Source: Dioszegia crocea (lineage: Eukaryota; Basidiomycota; Tremellomycetes; Tremellales; Bulleribasidiaceae). Taken from it: a DNA stretch of 64,000 bases. The position numbers and the translations under genes were made by a program. Position 1 is the stretch's first letter. Every line of letters starts with the position of its first letter. Under the pieces are notes generated by a model. The model did not search any database and was not told the origin of the DNA. It saw nothing but the letters and a program-made list of their open reading frames with translations. Below, in pieces: positions 11,389 through 23,426 of this stretch. The stretch is from NCBI GenBank assembly GCA_001600615.1, contig BCKK01000003.1, positions 1,784,181 to 1,848,180 of the forward strand, written 5' to 3'.

Positions 11389-14300
11389 TTACTCGTCATC
11401 CTCAGTATCGGGTTCACGTTCACCTAGACTAATCAGCATTTCCTCCTTGACATGGAGTATACGCAAGACTCACCACCATAGTTCAACCAGTTCAACTTCC
11501 TCAGCTGTCTCCTCTCGGCCTGCGCCTTCAACTCATTCCTCGTCATCTTCTTCTTCTTGCTCTTCTTAATGCCCAGACGACCCATCCCACCCTCAACACC
11601 TTCCTCCTCGTTATCCGAGTTCTGTGCACTGGTAGCAGCGCTCGACATACCGCTGGCGGGAGTACCAACGCGGGAAATACGGGGTGTACCGGATTTCGAC
11701 GTAGTCCTCGAGTTTGGTCCGGAAGGGTTGTCGAACGCATCTTCGACAAGGGCCACCTTGCCCTTGTGCGTTAATTCTCCGTTATCGACATACCATATTT
11801 CAGGGCATAGAGCCGAGACGAACTCTGTCGAGTGGGAAATGATACAGACGGCACCTCCCCATTCTTTAATGGCGACGGCGAGACCACCGAGGGCTTCTCG
11901 GTCCAAGAAATTGGTAGGCTCGTCCAGGAACAGACATTGAGGTCTGAGGAGGGTCAGCTATCGTCCTGATGTCTGTAGGGGTGTATAGAGGTCGAGAGGG
12001 ATGGGCATTGTCATAGATGTATCATCTATGCGGAGGATGAATATTTGGGTAGGGGGGAATGTGAAACACGGTGACGTAATCTGAAACACGATGCCGTAAT
12101 CACCCTCCCCAGCCAAAATCTCCACTGCCCAGACCCAAAATCAGACCCAAAACTCACCTGTTGAACATAGCAGCCGCAATAACCACCTTGACCTTCTGCC
12201 CCCCACTCAACCCTTGCATTTCGTTGTATTGGGCGATATCCCCATCGAGACCGACCTGCTCCAACACCTCCCGAACCGCCGCCGCACCCGTATCACGCTG
12301 ACCGGCTCCTTCACGCGAGTTGATCTGATCATCGAATTGACCCAAAAGCTTCTGGAATCCCTTATCGACCAAAGTCTCACGGGGAATCCAGGCGTTATGC
12401 TTGTGGTCCAACCCCTTGAACTTGACTTCGTACTGGAAAGTCTTCTTGAACTTTTGTCGACCGAGTACGAATTCGATTTTCCGTAGTTCACCATTCCGGC
12501 CTTCGATGGGTCGCTCCATCATCTCCTTCTCCTCGTCGGTGAGGACGCGGGTGGCCTTCTCGAGCATTTCACGGTCGTGACCATCTTGGTAACGCCATTG
12601 ACTAGGAGTCAGCATTGTCAAAGTGCCAAAGGGAAAACTTACATGTACTGAACAGCAGTCTTGGTCAAGTGCTGGTTGATGTGGTGGAAGGCGTGCTGAG
12701 CGACGTATCCGACTCGGAGAGCGGGGTGCTTGTGCACGGTACCCTCCTGAGGGACAGTCTCACCGGTGAGAAGTTTGATCAGGGTGGATTTACCAGCACC
12801 GTTGGGACCGACGATACCGACTCGGGACGAGAGGGAAAGCGAACATGAAACGTTGTTGAGCGAAGGCTTGACTGTTCCGGGGTAGGTGAAGGTGGCATTG
12901 GCGAGTTTGAGAATGGCTCGGGTGTTGGATCGGACACCCATGAGCGAACCGGGAGGGGGGAAAGTGAATCTGGATATCAGCGCTGATTTTACGCTAGACT
13001 TACTTGATGGAAGTGGCAGATAGGGTGTAGTATGACTTGGCAATAGGAACGCGCTCGACGAACTTGCTCAAGTTACCGACGTAGTACGCGAGCTTCTTGT
13101 TCTCGTAGTGGATCTGTACGTGAGCGCGATACGATAAGGCTAAGAAGCTAAACTTACAATGTCGGTACAGACGTTGTCGAGGAAACCAGAGTCGTGCGAG
13201 ACAATCATACAAGTGATGTCCGGGAGGTTGCACAAGTACTGCTCGAGCCAAGCGACAGTTTGGACATCTAAAATGTTAGAAAGGTTCTGACGAATGAAAA
13301 GGGTACTTACCCAAGTGATTGGTAGGCTCATCCAAAAGCAGAATGTCCGCTCCGATAAGCATAGCCCTAGCGAGCTCAAGCTTCATCTTCCATCCACCCG
13401 ACAAGCTAGCAACGGGGTCTTGCTGCTTTTCGTCGGAGAAGCCGACCGACAAGAGCATGGCGGCGATTTCAGACTTGGGCCTGCCGGCAAGACGGGCATC
13501 GGAAGCGATAAAGTCGACAATTGGAATACCGGTGTCTTCGCCTTGGAGAGCGTGTTCAACCATCAAGCATCGGAGCTCATCGTTGGAGGGGAAACCTTCG
13601 ACCTGGAAAGTCAGCCAAGATCATTGATGCAAAAACAAAACACACCTTGCCGTCTCGGATAGCCTTCATGAGGGTACTCTTACCCGCACCGTTACCGGCG
13701 CAAATACCGTACCTCCGTCCACGCCTCAACTTGAGGTTGGTGTGGTTGAGCAGGAGCAAACCACCGTAGGCCAAACTGAATTGAATGTCACAGAGCAGCT
13801 GTCCTCCATCTCCGTCATCCTCAGCGGCAGGTGCGTACTTTGCGCGGTCGATAGCGAGGAATGCCTCCCGAATACCATCCGCGGCCTTGGCGCCAGCCTC
13901 AGCGCCCTGGAGGAGTTTGAGGAAACCGCCGAGAGCGCGTGTTTCCCAGATCTCGGCGTCAAAGCGCCTGAGCTCGACGAGGTCGGCAATGACGTTCGCC
14001 TGATACTCGACGGCGTGGGCGACGATGGGGGAATTGGGAAGGGAGAATGAAAGGGGGAGGGAAGGGCGAGCGGGGAGACCCTCAACGGCGAGGTGGGGCA
14101 CCATGAGAGTGAGCGCCTCGGTGACGGAGAGGATAATGTCTCGTTCGGGTAGAGGGGTGGCGGAGGCTGAGGCACCAGCAGCAAGGAGGATATCCAAAGC
14201 GGTCTGGGCGAAAGCTCGGATTTCGGGGAAAGCAGCACCGCTGGCGAGTTGCTGAACACCGCCGACAAGGGGACTGAGGTATCGCGCGGCAACAAGAGGA

Positions 14301-15211
14301 TCACGGACGAGCTTGACCAAGTTTCCAACAACAACACAGGTCATTCGCTGGGTGTCGGTGGATCGCTCCTTCAAAGCTCGGGTGAGGAGGGGTACCATAA
14401 CGGCGAGAGTGGGCCCGGTGACCTCGGCGACGAAAGTGGTGGAGGAAAGACCCTTGATGGTGCCGGCGACAGCCTGGGGGGAGGCCATGGCGGAGACAAG
14501 GGAGACGATGTGTTTGAGCACATCAGGGTTGGGAAGGGTACCGCAGAGCGTGGTGGCGGCTTTGATAGCGGCGGATGAGACCTGAAAGTTAGCCCGATTC
14601 GTGCAAATTGTGACTAGACCTACCTCAGACTTGGTATCGTGCATGGCCTTCTCGACGATGGGGATGACTCTGCCTAGCTCGGCAGCGACCCATTCCTCAC
14701 CTCCCAGCTTGACGGTCCCCTCCATAGCCTTCAATGCCGCCACCTTGGTCTTCCATCCCTTGGCATCGTCAAGAGTCTTGCTAAGTGCGTCGAGCAAGAC
14801 CCGGGACGCCTCGGGGGGAGTGATCTTGATCAAAGCGTTGATAGCGGAAGTGACAGCAGTACGGATGGACTGCTCCTTATCCATGGCCAGCGATAAGAGA
14901 GCGGGGATGACGGGCATGAAGACACCCTCAATACCGGTATTGAGGGATCGACAGAGTCGCTCAATGAGGACAGGAGCGGCCTGGCGCTCAGTGTTGGACT
15001 TTGACGCGCTCCAAGCGAGGAAGACATCGACGACCTTGCCATCTTGCAAAGCCTCGATAGTGCGGGGAGACTTCTTAAGGGCAAGAGCGATTTTGTCGGC
15101 TACAGCTTTGGCCTCGATGGGGGTCTTGGCGATAGCAAGGGCGGAATACTGCTCGGAGAGAGGAGAGTCGGGGAGGAGGGTGGTAGGGCTGGGAGTAGCG
15201 ACGGGAGACAT
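11389..15211 (-). CDS. TEF3: Translation elongation factor 3 (eEF3)
   Basis: This is the fungal ribosome-associated ABC-F ATPase that promotes E-site tRNA release and ribosome recycling. ATG 15209-15211 opens an alanine-rich HEAT-repeat domain (VPIVEKAMHDTKSEVG, LKHIVSLVSAMASPQAV). ABC1 has Walker A GNGAGKS, signature LSGGWKMKLELARAM and Walker B ILLLDEPTNHL. ABC2 has GPNGAGKS, a chromodomain-like insertion (FQYEVKFKGLDHKHNAWIP), LSGGQKVKVVIAAAMF and LFLDEPTNFLDREAL. The C-terminus is the usual lysine-rich block (SKKKKMTRNELKAQAERRQL), and the last small exon ends EREPDTEDDE at stop 11389-11391. Length is about 1,050 residues, normal for the family. Several short introns are present, plus one much longer intron of about 215 bases between AAMFNR and PQCLFLDEP. 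It is expected to be highly expressed and cytosolic. Confidence 0.95.
12012..12112. repeat. Tandem repeat and perfect hairpin inside a TEF3 intron
   Basis: The longest TEF3 intron (about 11943-12157) holds an exact 8-base inverted repeat. CATAGATG at 12012-12019 and CATCTATG at 12023-12030 are separated by three bases. At about 12062-12103 it also holds two imperfect copies of a roughly 20-base unit that share GAAACACG and CGTAATC. Neither is needed for splicing in the neighbouring short introns. Its role is unknown. Confidence 0.6.
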
Positions 15212-16285
15212 GTTTGTAGATTGTTTGGAAGGTAAGTCGGGGGGAAATGAAAGGCGGGAGGCGAGGAAAAAGGGAGGAAGGAGGTAGCCGGGACTAGTAT
15301 GCAGCAGTCACTGCTGTGCGTCGGAGTCGGAGGGTGTATGCGGAATGTACACGAGGGGAAAGGGGAGGATGGACAAAGGGAGATGGAGATAGGCAAGACA
15401 GTGTGCGAGCAAATCTTCACTCGCTGACAGGCTCCGCTGAAAAAACTCAAAAAGCCAACACGTGGGTGGCAACCTTATCAACCCTTTGAAGAATAACACG
15501 TCATACCTCCTTGTGCGGGGTCTCCAAGCTGCCCTGCTGATGTCAGCTGAAGGTCAGTGGGGCCCAGCCCTCGATGTTCGATGCATTACACGACATGGCG
15601 ATCGTCCTGTACTGGGCCATGCACGTCTCTGAGCTGGCAAAGGGGACTCGCATGTGATGCAGTTGTGTCTCGAGCGGAGTAAGCATCTCTCACTGCCAGC
15701 TCGCGAGCATCGACATGACGTAAAGATCTACGAGGAATGCTGCGGTCTATACCACCCCGCATCTCAGCCCTTCGTCCAGGCGGCACCGGATCGAGAATAC
15801 ATGCATACGTTTCGCATGGAAAGATGCAACTAGTCTTATTGATAGTGAATTGCGTGCGAGAGTTTGATACTGAGCACGAGGTGGCTTAGATTGTGCCTAG
15901 GAGGAGTTTGAGTCAGGCCGGGTCTGGACTCGGCGGATTAGTCGTTTTGTCCGCCTTTCTTGCCGTGTGCAATACGAGTAGAGGAGATTCCAGCAAACAC
16001 CTTCGGGGTATCGGCCACCGGAAGATCTGGCGGATCTTATTGGGCAGCAGCCAAGGGATTAGCTGGACTTCGTCGCTTCGACCTTAAGGGCGGATGCAAA
16101 ATCACCTGATGAAACAGCCGGCCGGAATCTTCTTGAGCGCCGCCGGCAGACCTCGCCCGGCGATTAGTGCAATTGACGTAAAAGGCTTCATACCCTTTGC
16201 TTATGGCAGCCATTTGGCCCTGTTTCAACTTGGAGGCGCAGTGCATTCCCGAGAAGCCTTCCGCTCATTTTTTTTTTGGTACTCC
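15212..16285. other. Intergenic between TEF3 promoter and bZIP1 leader
   Basis: This region of just over 1 kb lies between divergent genes. The left third should be the TEF3 promoter. The right part is the long upstream region of the bZIP gene and contains TTGACGTAA (about 16173-16181), a CRE/YAP-like half-site. No convincing gene was seen on either strand. Confidence 0.4.
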
Positions 16286-16345
16286 ATGACTGATGTCTAC
16301 ACTGTGCATTGTCAGTCGACTGGGTCCACACCCACCTTCTTTTAA
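16286..16345 (+). promoter_or_regulatory. Upstream ORF overlapping the bZIP1 start (TAATG)
   Basis: ATG 16286 opens a 19-codon upstream frame whose TAA (16343-16345) overlaps the A of the bZIP1 ATG at 16345, forming TAATG. This geometry is seen directly. Such overlaps often permit termination-reinitiation or restrict main-frame translation, so translational control of the transcription factor is a plausible inference. Confidence 0.5.
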
Positions 16346-17868
16346 TGCCTTTGCCACCACCTACGACATCATCGCTGCAAGAGCGGGATCAACCCCAATA
16401 CCCTATCCCGCCTCCTAGCCAAGCCCCACTCACGATAACGACAAGCCCAAACGCCCCTTACGCTCCACAACTTCCTCCGACGCATGGATATCCCCCGCAG
16501 ACCCAACTTCCAGCTGCAAGGCCATACTCGACAGCCCAATCCCCCACCGCACACATCGAGCCAAGCGGAGGCTTGCCACTTGCTCATGCCGAGTGGCAAA
16601 ACCAGCAGCCTACCGATCTTGATACCAGCGCAAGGAAGGTAGCATGGCCGGCAAATCCGAGTTTGGCCGATCTTGGATACGCTGCGCCAGAAGCCAGCGG
16701 CTCTTCATCTTGTCAGTCACCCTTTTTCTCGATCCCCTGGCTCTGGTCGAGGATTATCCGCGCGGGAAGAAAATTCAACTCACTAATGCCTGTAGACCCA
16801 AATCCAAATCAGTCATTCGGAGCAGATCAGTATGCATATCCTTTTCGATATTTGCCACCTTCCCAATCACTCCCAAATCCGCAACAGCAACCGCCGGTGC
16901 CGCCCTTTGGGGGATACGAAGGCGCATGGGCATCGCAGCTTGACCCAGCTTTAGATCAGCCAGTGAGTAGACTCAGTCAACCCTTGCCAGTTTCTCCTCA
17001 AAATATGTCCAATGAGGCTGACCCAATCAGCAATCGACAGAGTCCGGTAATAATGCCATCATGGATTGGCGCAAAAACCTTATCCCTCTTGCGCCTGCAA
17101 GTTATCCCAGTCCACTCAGCAACACAACTCCCAGCTCAAGCGATCTCGTGTCAACTACCTGGCCTGCTGCGAGCTCTTATCAGCCTGAGGTCAAGCCCGA
17201 ACCACCTGTCCCGCCGGTCGACGATCAATCTTCACTCGGACGCCGAGTCTCAACTCGGTCAGTGTCGGCAGAAGAGTCAGGCGGGGGAGGGTCATTGGTA
17301 GGGAATAAGCGGCGAGAGCAGAATAGGTCAGCTCAGCGGACATTTCGGGCCAAGGCCAAGATCCAGCAACAAGAGGTGAGTAGATTACGCTGTCTTGAAC
17401 ATCCGCGCATCACCAAAATTCCTTCCCTTTCCCTTCCCGTCACGTCCTGATCAGATCATACCCCAGTTTTGGACTGCGTCGTTGTCAGTTACCATGTCAA
17501 TATGCTGACGTAGCCAGGTCATCGACCACGTCTCGCATCTGGAGACCCTTACCCGAGTACAGGAGGCGAAGATCAAAGAGCAGGAGGGCATCATCTGGGG
17601 CTTGAGGGCGGAGAACAACTTGCTGCAGCAGGCAGGCGCAACATTGGCGGCGAATTGGCGGCAAGGTCTGGAGCAAGTGAGAAGCGAGCAGCAACGGGCT
17701 GCAGGCAATGGCGCGGGGAATACTCGAGGAGCAGATCGGAATGTCAGGGGTGGGAGCGGTGGGGCTGAATCAGGGGGCGATACTGGTACAGTTCCGGTTG
17801 AGGATGATCCTATGATTGAGGTTGACTCTGCTGTCGATGTAGATAAAGACAAGGACTCAGTGAGATGA
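16345..17868 (+). CDS. bZIP transcription factor, YAP/PAP1-like
   Basis: A DNA-binding bZIP regulator. Exons are 16345-16711, 16796-16962, 17031-17375 and 17518-17868. The N-terminal two thirds is proline/glutamine/serine-rich and disordered. The basic region, NKRREQNRSAQRTFRAKAK, has the NxxAQRxFR pattern of fungal YAP-type factors. Across the last intron it runs directly into a zipper (VIDHVSHLETLTRVQEAKI, then IIWGLRAENNLLQQ) with leucine or hydrophobic residues every seven. The C-terminus is glycine-rich, then acidic. The intron at 16963-17030 is required to join DQP to QSTESGNNAIMDWRK; reading through it breaks the frame. No cysteine-rich redox domain like that of Yap1 was seen, so a stress role is only a family-level inference. 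A second bZIP gene follows on the same strand. Confidence 0.85.
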
Positions 17869-19465
17869 CATCAGGTTTAAATGAGCTGGTACAAAGTTAG
17901 TTGTGTATGATGGCAGGGCCAAGGAATCAGTGGGTAAGATACATATGCGCGCGAATACTTCTTAGAAGAGGCTGATATGTGTGGGAAGTATCCTTACTCA
18001 GAAGTGTCAAGCTCAACGCAGTCGTCCGTGTGAACGAAATACCGGAGGACAAGTGGCGAAACATACATACCTATCCAGCATGTCGCAAAAGTTTGATGGG
18101 CGCCTGCTTGTTGGCCACAAAGGTGGTGTTGAGCGGTGGGAATGACCATCCCAGACCAACCTTAGAAGCGGGGCGTACATCGCCGATGGACAAGGCAGTG
18201 ACCAGATAGCGTAGACGGTCCCAGCGCAGAGCGTCCACAGCTTGAGCCTTTCTGTCCGGAAGCGAGAGGTGTGCGTTTCACAAAGGCTAAGCTGAGCCAA
18301 ATGCGGATGTTGGGGGTGTGGGAGGAAGTGTCACTGCATCGGGTGCTGTTGGTCTATGTACAAAGTCTCAGAGTGCGATGGAAGTCAACTCAAAAAGTAA
18401 AGATCAACCTGCTGACATCTCCTGGAAATAGACTCGGCCGAAAAGCAACCGATTACGAGATAACGGAGACGGCGTCCCTCCGATGCGGAAAAACCGTGAC
18501 GCCACGCGCCATGACGCGCCTTTGCTGGATTCTGCGGTATGCTAAGGCTATGCATCGCGCTTGTATAGCGAGCTAAACAATGATGCATGATGGTAGGGTC
18601 TATCATAGCGTAGATTGTACGTGGAACAAGGTGGATGTGTGGAAGTCTGGATCAAACAAAAATCGCCGCCAAGAAAAATGTGGGGTCCCGCATCGTTCCG
18701 CAGATCTGGACTCTTCTGATGAACGGCCGCTTCTTAGGAATCGAGGAAGTCTGGGCTCTTTTTGCCTATGATCATGGCAATATAGACGCAGATCTGAGAC
18801 CAGCAAGACACAGCAGCAGCTATTTGATGTCCTGGCATGCCCTCGCCGCAAGCTCTCGATCATTCCTTACTCTATCCTCTAGAATGCACGTGAGACATCT
18901 TTTTATACTTCCAGATAGGCTGATTCAAGATCCGGCTGGATAGAGTTCGAGGTCTGGAATCTTATAGTGCTGTCAGGGCAGTACAGGCTGTCGCAGACAT
19001 CAGCGGCATACATGATCGGGAAGAATCCTGATAGAAGCCGCAGATCAGATGTATCACGAGTATCAGTTGACAGCTAGCGCGAGTGGTATATGGGATCTGG
19101 AGGGTCTAGGCCCTTCCAGACCCTGACGTCACGCCGTAAAACGCAGCGAGAGGAAAAGGTTGGGTCGATCAGTGGCTGGCTGAAAATGCCCAAAGCAGCA
19201 ACAATTAGGGTGGTATGCGGACTGGAGGCGTGTGGACGGCCGTTATCAAATCTAGAGGCCTGGGTGTCGCGCCGTTAGGCCCGCGCAGACTAACTCGGCT
19301 TCCCTGAACCCTAATGTCCGAGCTTCATCAAATCCATTAATATCAGCTCTATAAAGATCATTGCCGCAAAAGCAAGTAAATGGATCTCTATGTACCTCTT
19401 CTCTTTGTCTATATTTTACAGTCGGGCCCTCAGCTCGTTTGCTGACGGTCAGCACATTGTGTCAA
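17869..19465. other. Long non-coding upstream region of bZIP2
   Basis: This 1.6-kb stretch between two co-oriented bZIP genes has no convincing coding exon. At 19101-19124 there is a 7-base inverted repeat (AGGGTCT / AGACCCT, 10-base loop). It is followed at once by a palindromic TGACGTCA at 19124-19131, a perfect CRE-type bZIP site about 335 bases upstream of the bZIP2 start. A short upstream frame starts at ATG 19380 and ends TGA before the bZIP2 ATG. Confidence 0.45.
19124..19131. promoter_or_regulatory. Palindromic CRE-type site TGACGTCA
   Basis: A perfect 8-base TGACGTCA lies upstream of the bZIP2 gene and downstream of bZIP1. This is the known target of CRE-binding bZIP dimers. Auto- or cross-regulation of the bZIP pair is inferred. 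Confidence 0.4.
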
Positions 19466-21012
19466 ATGCCAAATCCGCTACTGTCAACCTTCACTGCGCG
19501 CCATCAGTCCTATCATCAGGAAATGGCAAATCACACTGCTCAACTCGCCATCTATCGGAACGGCAATCGAGTCCAGAGTCCGCCTGCCTACCCGCCACCA
19601 CCACCACCACCTCCCCTTCATCCCAGACAAGGCAGCACGTGGTCGGACTCATCCTTCTCTGCCAATCACCCCCTCTCTCCTGCCCCCACCACTAGCCAAT
19701 CTATCATTTCCGACGCCAGCGACGCTCTCGAAACTCCCACGTCAGTCTCATCGACGATGGTCATCAGTGGCTGGCAACCCGAGATTGGCGTCAGTATGTC
19801 CAATACCAGGCTGCCTCATCCCACCTCGAACGTCAGTCAGGGTGTAGCCACTAATCTAGAGTGGCGCCAACCACAGGAGAATCAGTACACGAATCCACAC
19901 CCGCCCCAGTCGTACGACTCCCAATCCATCCCCACAAACATCCCATATACCGTCCCCGATTGGAGACTCGGGCCCAATGCCCAAGCCCAAGCCCCCAGCT
20001 CCGTTCGTCCAAACTTTGCGCCGGTCCAAAGCCCATCCTTCGCCAGTGTACAACCGAAATTTGAATCTTCCGCGCCCGGTTTGACTCCCTCGTACTCATA
20101 CGGCTCTCACGACGCCGCCGCATCCTCCAGTCGCGCCACTCTCGGGCTCGGGCTCAACCCAGGCTCCATGCCCACCCCGCGGATAGATCACAACCAGGGC
20201 AGTCTTGATTCCGCTTTCGGTATCCGTCCATGGGCCGGATCTCCACTAGTATTTAGCGGACCCGCTGCATCAGCATTCCACTATGTAAGTCTTGTTAGCA
20301 CTCACTGTCAGCCCCGCTAACCAGCCGCAGAACCACTCCTTCACTTCCCCCCTATCCCCGACGAGCGCGAATTATGCGTATGAGCATGGTCAGATGCAGG
20401 CATTCAACAGTGAACCAAACACCATTTATAACTCTGTTCCATCTTCATCCCGCGCTGGCCCACCTACGGAAATATTACCGGCCGCACCAGAGTCAGACTT
20501 GGTAAGTATGGGTCGTAAATAGATCGATCGTCAGCTGAGATTCAGAATGACTCGTACTCGCCACCTCAATCACCAATATTCCAAACCCCTCCTCAATCTC
20601 CATCCAACAACCTTTCTTCCTTTCCCCAGTCCCCTGACGCCGATACCCACCGCGACATCGCATCCTCCAACCGACCGGAATCCGTCAGGCGGGCGCCATC
20701 AGCCCCACGAGCGGCCAAGACCTCAACGTCGTCCAACTCCAAAGCCCCTTCGCCCACCATTTCGAAAGGCAAAAAGGGAAGAAAGCGATATTTTGCGCCG
20801 CCGGGAGAAGAGTCGGCCGAGTGGGAAGGTGTGATGGACAAGAAGGAGAGGCGGAGGACGCAGAACAGGCTGGCGCAGAGGGCGTTCAGGGCGCGGACAA
20901 GGCAGCAGGAGGTCGACGCGGATGAAGGTGAGTGAAGGGTTTGGGGTTTCGGAATCCGGTATATCGGGCGAGCGCTGATGTTTTCTCAGCTGGGGAGGAG
21001 GGGTTCACCTGA
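19466..21012 (+). CDS. bZIP-type protein with YAP basic region but no leucine zipper
   Basis: ATG 19466 opens a long disordered proline/serine/glutamine-rich region. Exons are 19466-20284, 20331-20501, 20546-20927 and probably 20990-21012. Near the C-terminus is a textbook YAP basic region: KKERRRTQNRLAQRAFRAR. The frame then ends within about 15 codons. Reading through gives a stop at 20933-20935; splicing the GTGAGT...CTCAG intron gives AGEEGFT and a stop at 21010-21012. Neither contains a heptad-leucine zipper, and I found none in the next 150 bases. The protein may dimerise by another route, act as a decoy, or be a truncated allele. It lies next to a complete bZIP gene, but the two share little beyond composition and basic-region type. 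Confidence 0.75.
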
Positions 21013-23426
21013 GGGTCTTGCGGTGGTGGCGGAGGGAAGGGGAGTAACGTCTATGAGGCCGAACGAGATGATTCGAGGGAGCGCATAAAACATCGTCTGG
21101 CAGCGCGGCAGAGTTGCGTTTGACCTGTATGTGGTTCATTAGTCAGTAGGGATTTTGGGCCTTTTCGTCAGGGTATCTATTGTACTCGGTATGTATCTCC
21201 ATCAGTAGCTGGGCACGCTTGACTTGAAGAAGTGATCGCCGATTGTAGATTCTGCTGGAAGACAGTCAGGAGCGCCCTTGAGCCATTTACATTTGGCAGA
21301 AAAAAAATGGACGCTTGATCATCTTCAGACCCCTCGCTTAGCCTGCGTGATGGCTAGGGTCGGTCGAGCACGTTCGAGAGATTGAGCGGCAATTCTAGAT
21401 GTCAGCTTGACCGCCACACCGAAATCTCCGCCATTCTCGCCAATCACGTACAGGTTCTGATTTCGGCTCAATCCTTCGTCAACCACCATACATCCCAACT
21501 ATCCTTCGCAACGACATGGCTGGCTGTTGCACCGACGGCTCGACGCTGGGTATGTGGTATGCGGAACTCCGAAACCCGCTAGGTGATTGCTTAGGGTACG
21601 CTGAGGGGAAATATAGACCCTGTCCAGTGACCAGTCAGCTCAGATCCCGCGACAGATATCCGCCCGCAAATTTCCTCCAGCAACCTCGATCGCCTCGCTA
21701 TAAGCCCCTTTGTCTACACTACACCAGATATCCCATTGCCAAGGTCAAACATTTGCCCTAGTCCAAGACAGACTCCCAGCTCACTTCCGCAACATAAATC
21801 ACCCACCCCCCTACATCTCTTTGGCAACGCCCGACAATCAAGACTGGTTCCGAATCCGACATCGAAACTCACATGTAATTACGGTATTCATCCATCCTTG
21901 CTGGTGACAGTATTACCTCGCCAGAGTAGACAAGCTAGACTTTGAGGTGAATCCGAACAGAGACGTATTGATGGCGAAATAAGCTCGAGTTCGAGCACAA
22001 CGCTGTGGGTTGACGGCGTCGAGCGGTCAAGAACTGGATGACTGACTGATAAGGTGAGTCTGATGAGTATTGCCTTGAGGTCAAGTGTCAGCTGAGACGT
22101 GTGTGCGGAGGCGGGCTGGATGAAAGGGGAAGTGGAGGGAGTGCGAAAGAGGCCGGATGATGAGGGAGCATTCCGGCGATAGGAAGGGACAACTTGGTGC
22201 TGGGACCGAATGAAGGCTGGGAATGCCGGAGTGAAAAGGAAGATGACCGGCGGAAGTTTGGAGGAGAGTTGAAGTTGGACGAAGGGTCTGAAGCGGAGAA
22301 TCGAATGTCGACGAAGTATGTCTCAATGGTACCGATCTGTGGATGACAGCGAGGAAGAGTGGTATTGTCGAGGCGTGATTGGCGAGTGGCGGAAGCGAGT
22401 GTCAGATGGGAGACTGCTACAGTGTGGAAACTCGGCGGAAGGGCGGCCAAGGGTACAAGAGCGGAACCGGCAGAGAAAGGATTGATCAGTAACTGTTCAC
22501 TTCTTTGGAGAAAAATGTATGCCCTACTTACCTATTGTCTGGGGAGACCCGCTAATGAGCTGATGTTGCCCATCATTGCAGATCGGCGAAGGCGAAGCTT
22601 TGAGCCCGCCAAGGCTGACTGATGGCTGGAGGTCAGTGTGGATGTGGGCCTGGCTGCTCATGTCGCTTGGCTCGGCCATCATTGATGCCAATCAGAATAT
22701 TGACGTATGGAGTAAACTAGTTTGGTAACTAAGAGATCAGCCCATTGTTATTATTGGCAAGCCCCGTTGATCCTACTCACAGAATACGGAGCTACAGCGA
22801 GGAACGAGAGAGTGAAGCAATCCATGCCGCCCGGAAGCCTCCTCTCTTCCCCATCCGCGGATCCCTCCCTGCAAATCCACACTCTGCGTCTTGTCGGCGT
22901 CTGACCGAGATACCAATTCAGAGCGCGGATGATAAGGGGCAGAGTGGGATGGAAGGGAAGGCCACCTTTATCGGCATTCATGCGGAAGAGCGCAAGATCG
23001 GGCTGACTGAGATGTTATTGTTGTTGCGAGTGCCTGCTGTTCATTCCGCTCAGTCCATTCGCGGACTGGTTCGTTGGAGAGGCCTCAGCTATAGCCAAGC
23101 GAGATAGTGGTGCATAGCGGAGATAAAAAGCTTTCGCATGTGCACAGAAATACTGGCGATGTACATGACTCGAGGTAGAAGATGAGAACCCTCTGCCCGA
23201 GCGAAGAATATTGGCCAGTTGGCGCAACGATCGAGATCCCGGTAAAAGAGCCCTGAATGAGGCACTCTAGGCTTGTATATAACGTAGATCACTTGTATAC
23301 AGGCGGAGCTGATAGCACAGCATAGCCGTGCCGCACTACAGCCTGGTAAAAGGGCATAAATCTCATGCATGTATACGACCGTGTCCGATGCTCGAGATGG
23401 ATCGAAAGGACCACTCAAGCCATTTT
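21013..23426. other. Gene-poor region with weak coding traces
   Basis: No recognisable gene was found in this 2.4-kb stretch. Two coding-like scraps on the plus strand are worth recording. One is around 21800-21982, giving YISLATPDNQDWFRIRHRNS, with a possible 36-base intron after it. The other is a 55-codon frame at 22318-22485 beginning MSQWYRSVDDSEEEWYCRG. A TATA-like GTATATAA lies near 23275. The rest looks non-coding. Confidence 0.35.

Noticed and set aside
18385..18943. Overlapping frames between the two bZIP genes
   Set aside because: No motif or splice logic connects them; the protein texture is random.
22081..22450. A 120-codon minus-strand frame rich in Ser, Pro and Leu
   Set aside because: Its composition is that of a purine-rich tract read backwards; there is no motif and no good start context. 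The plus-strand reading is at least as plausible.
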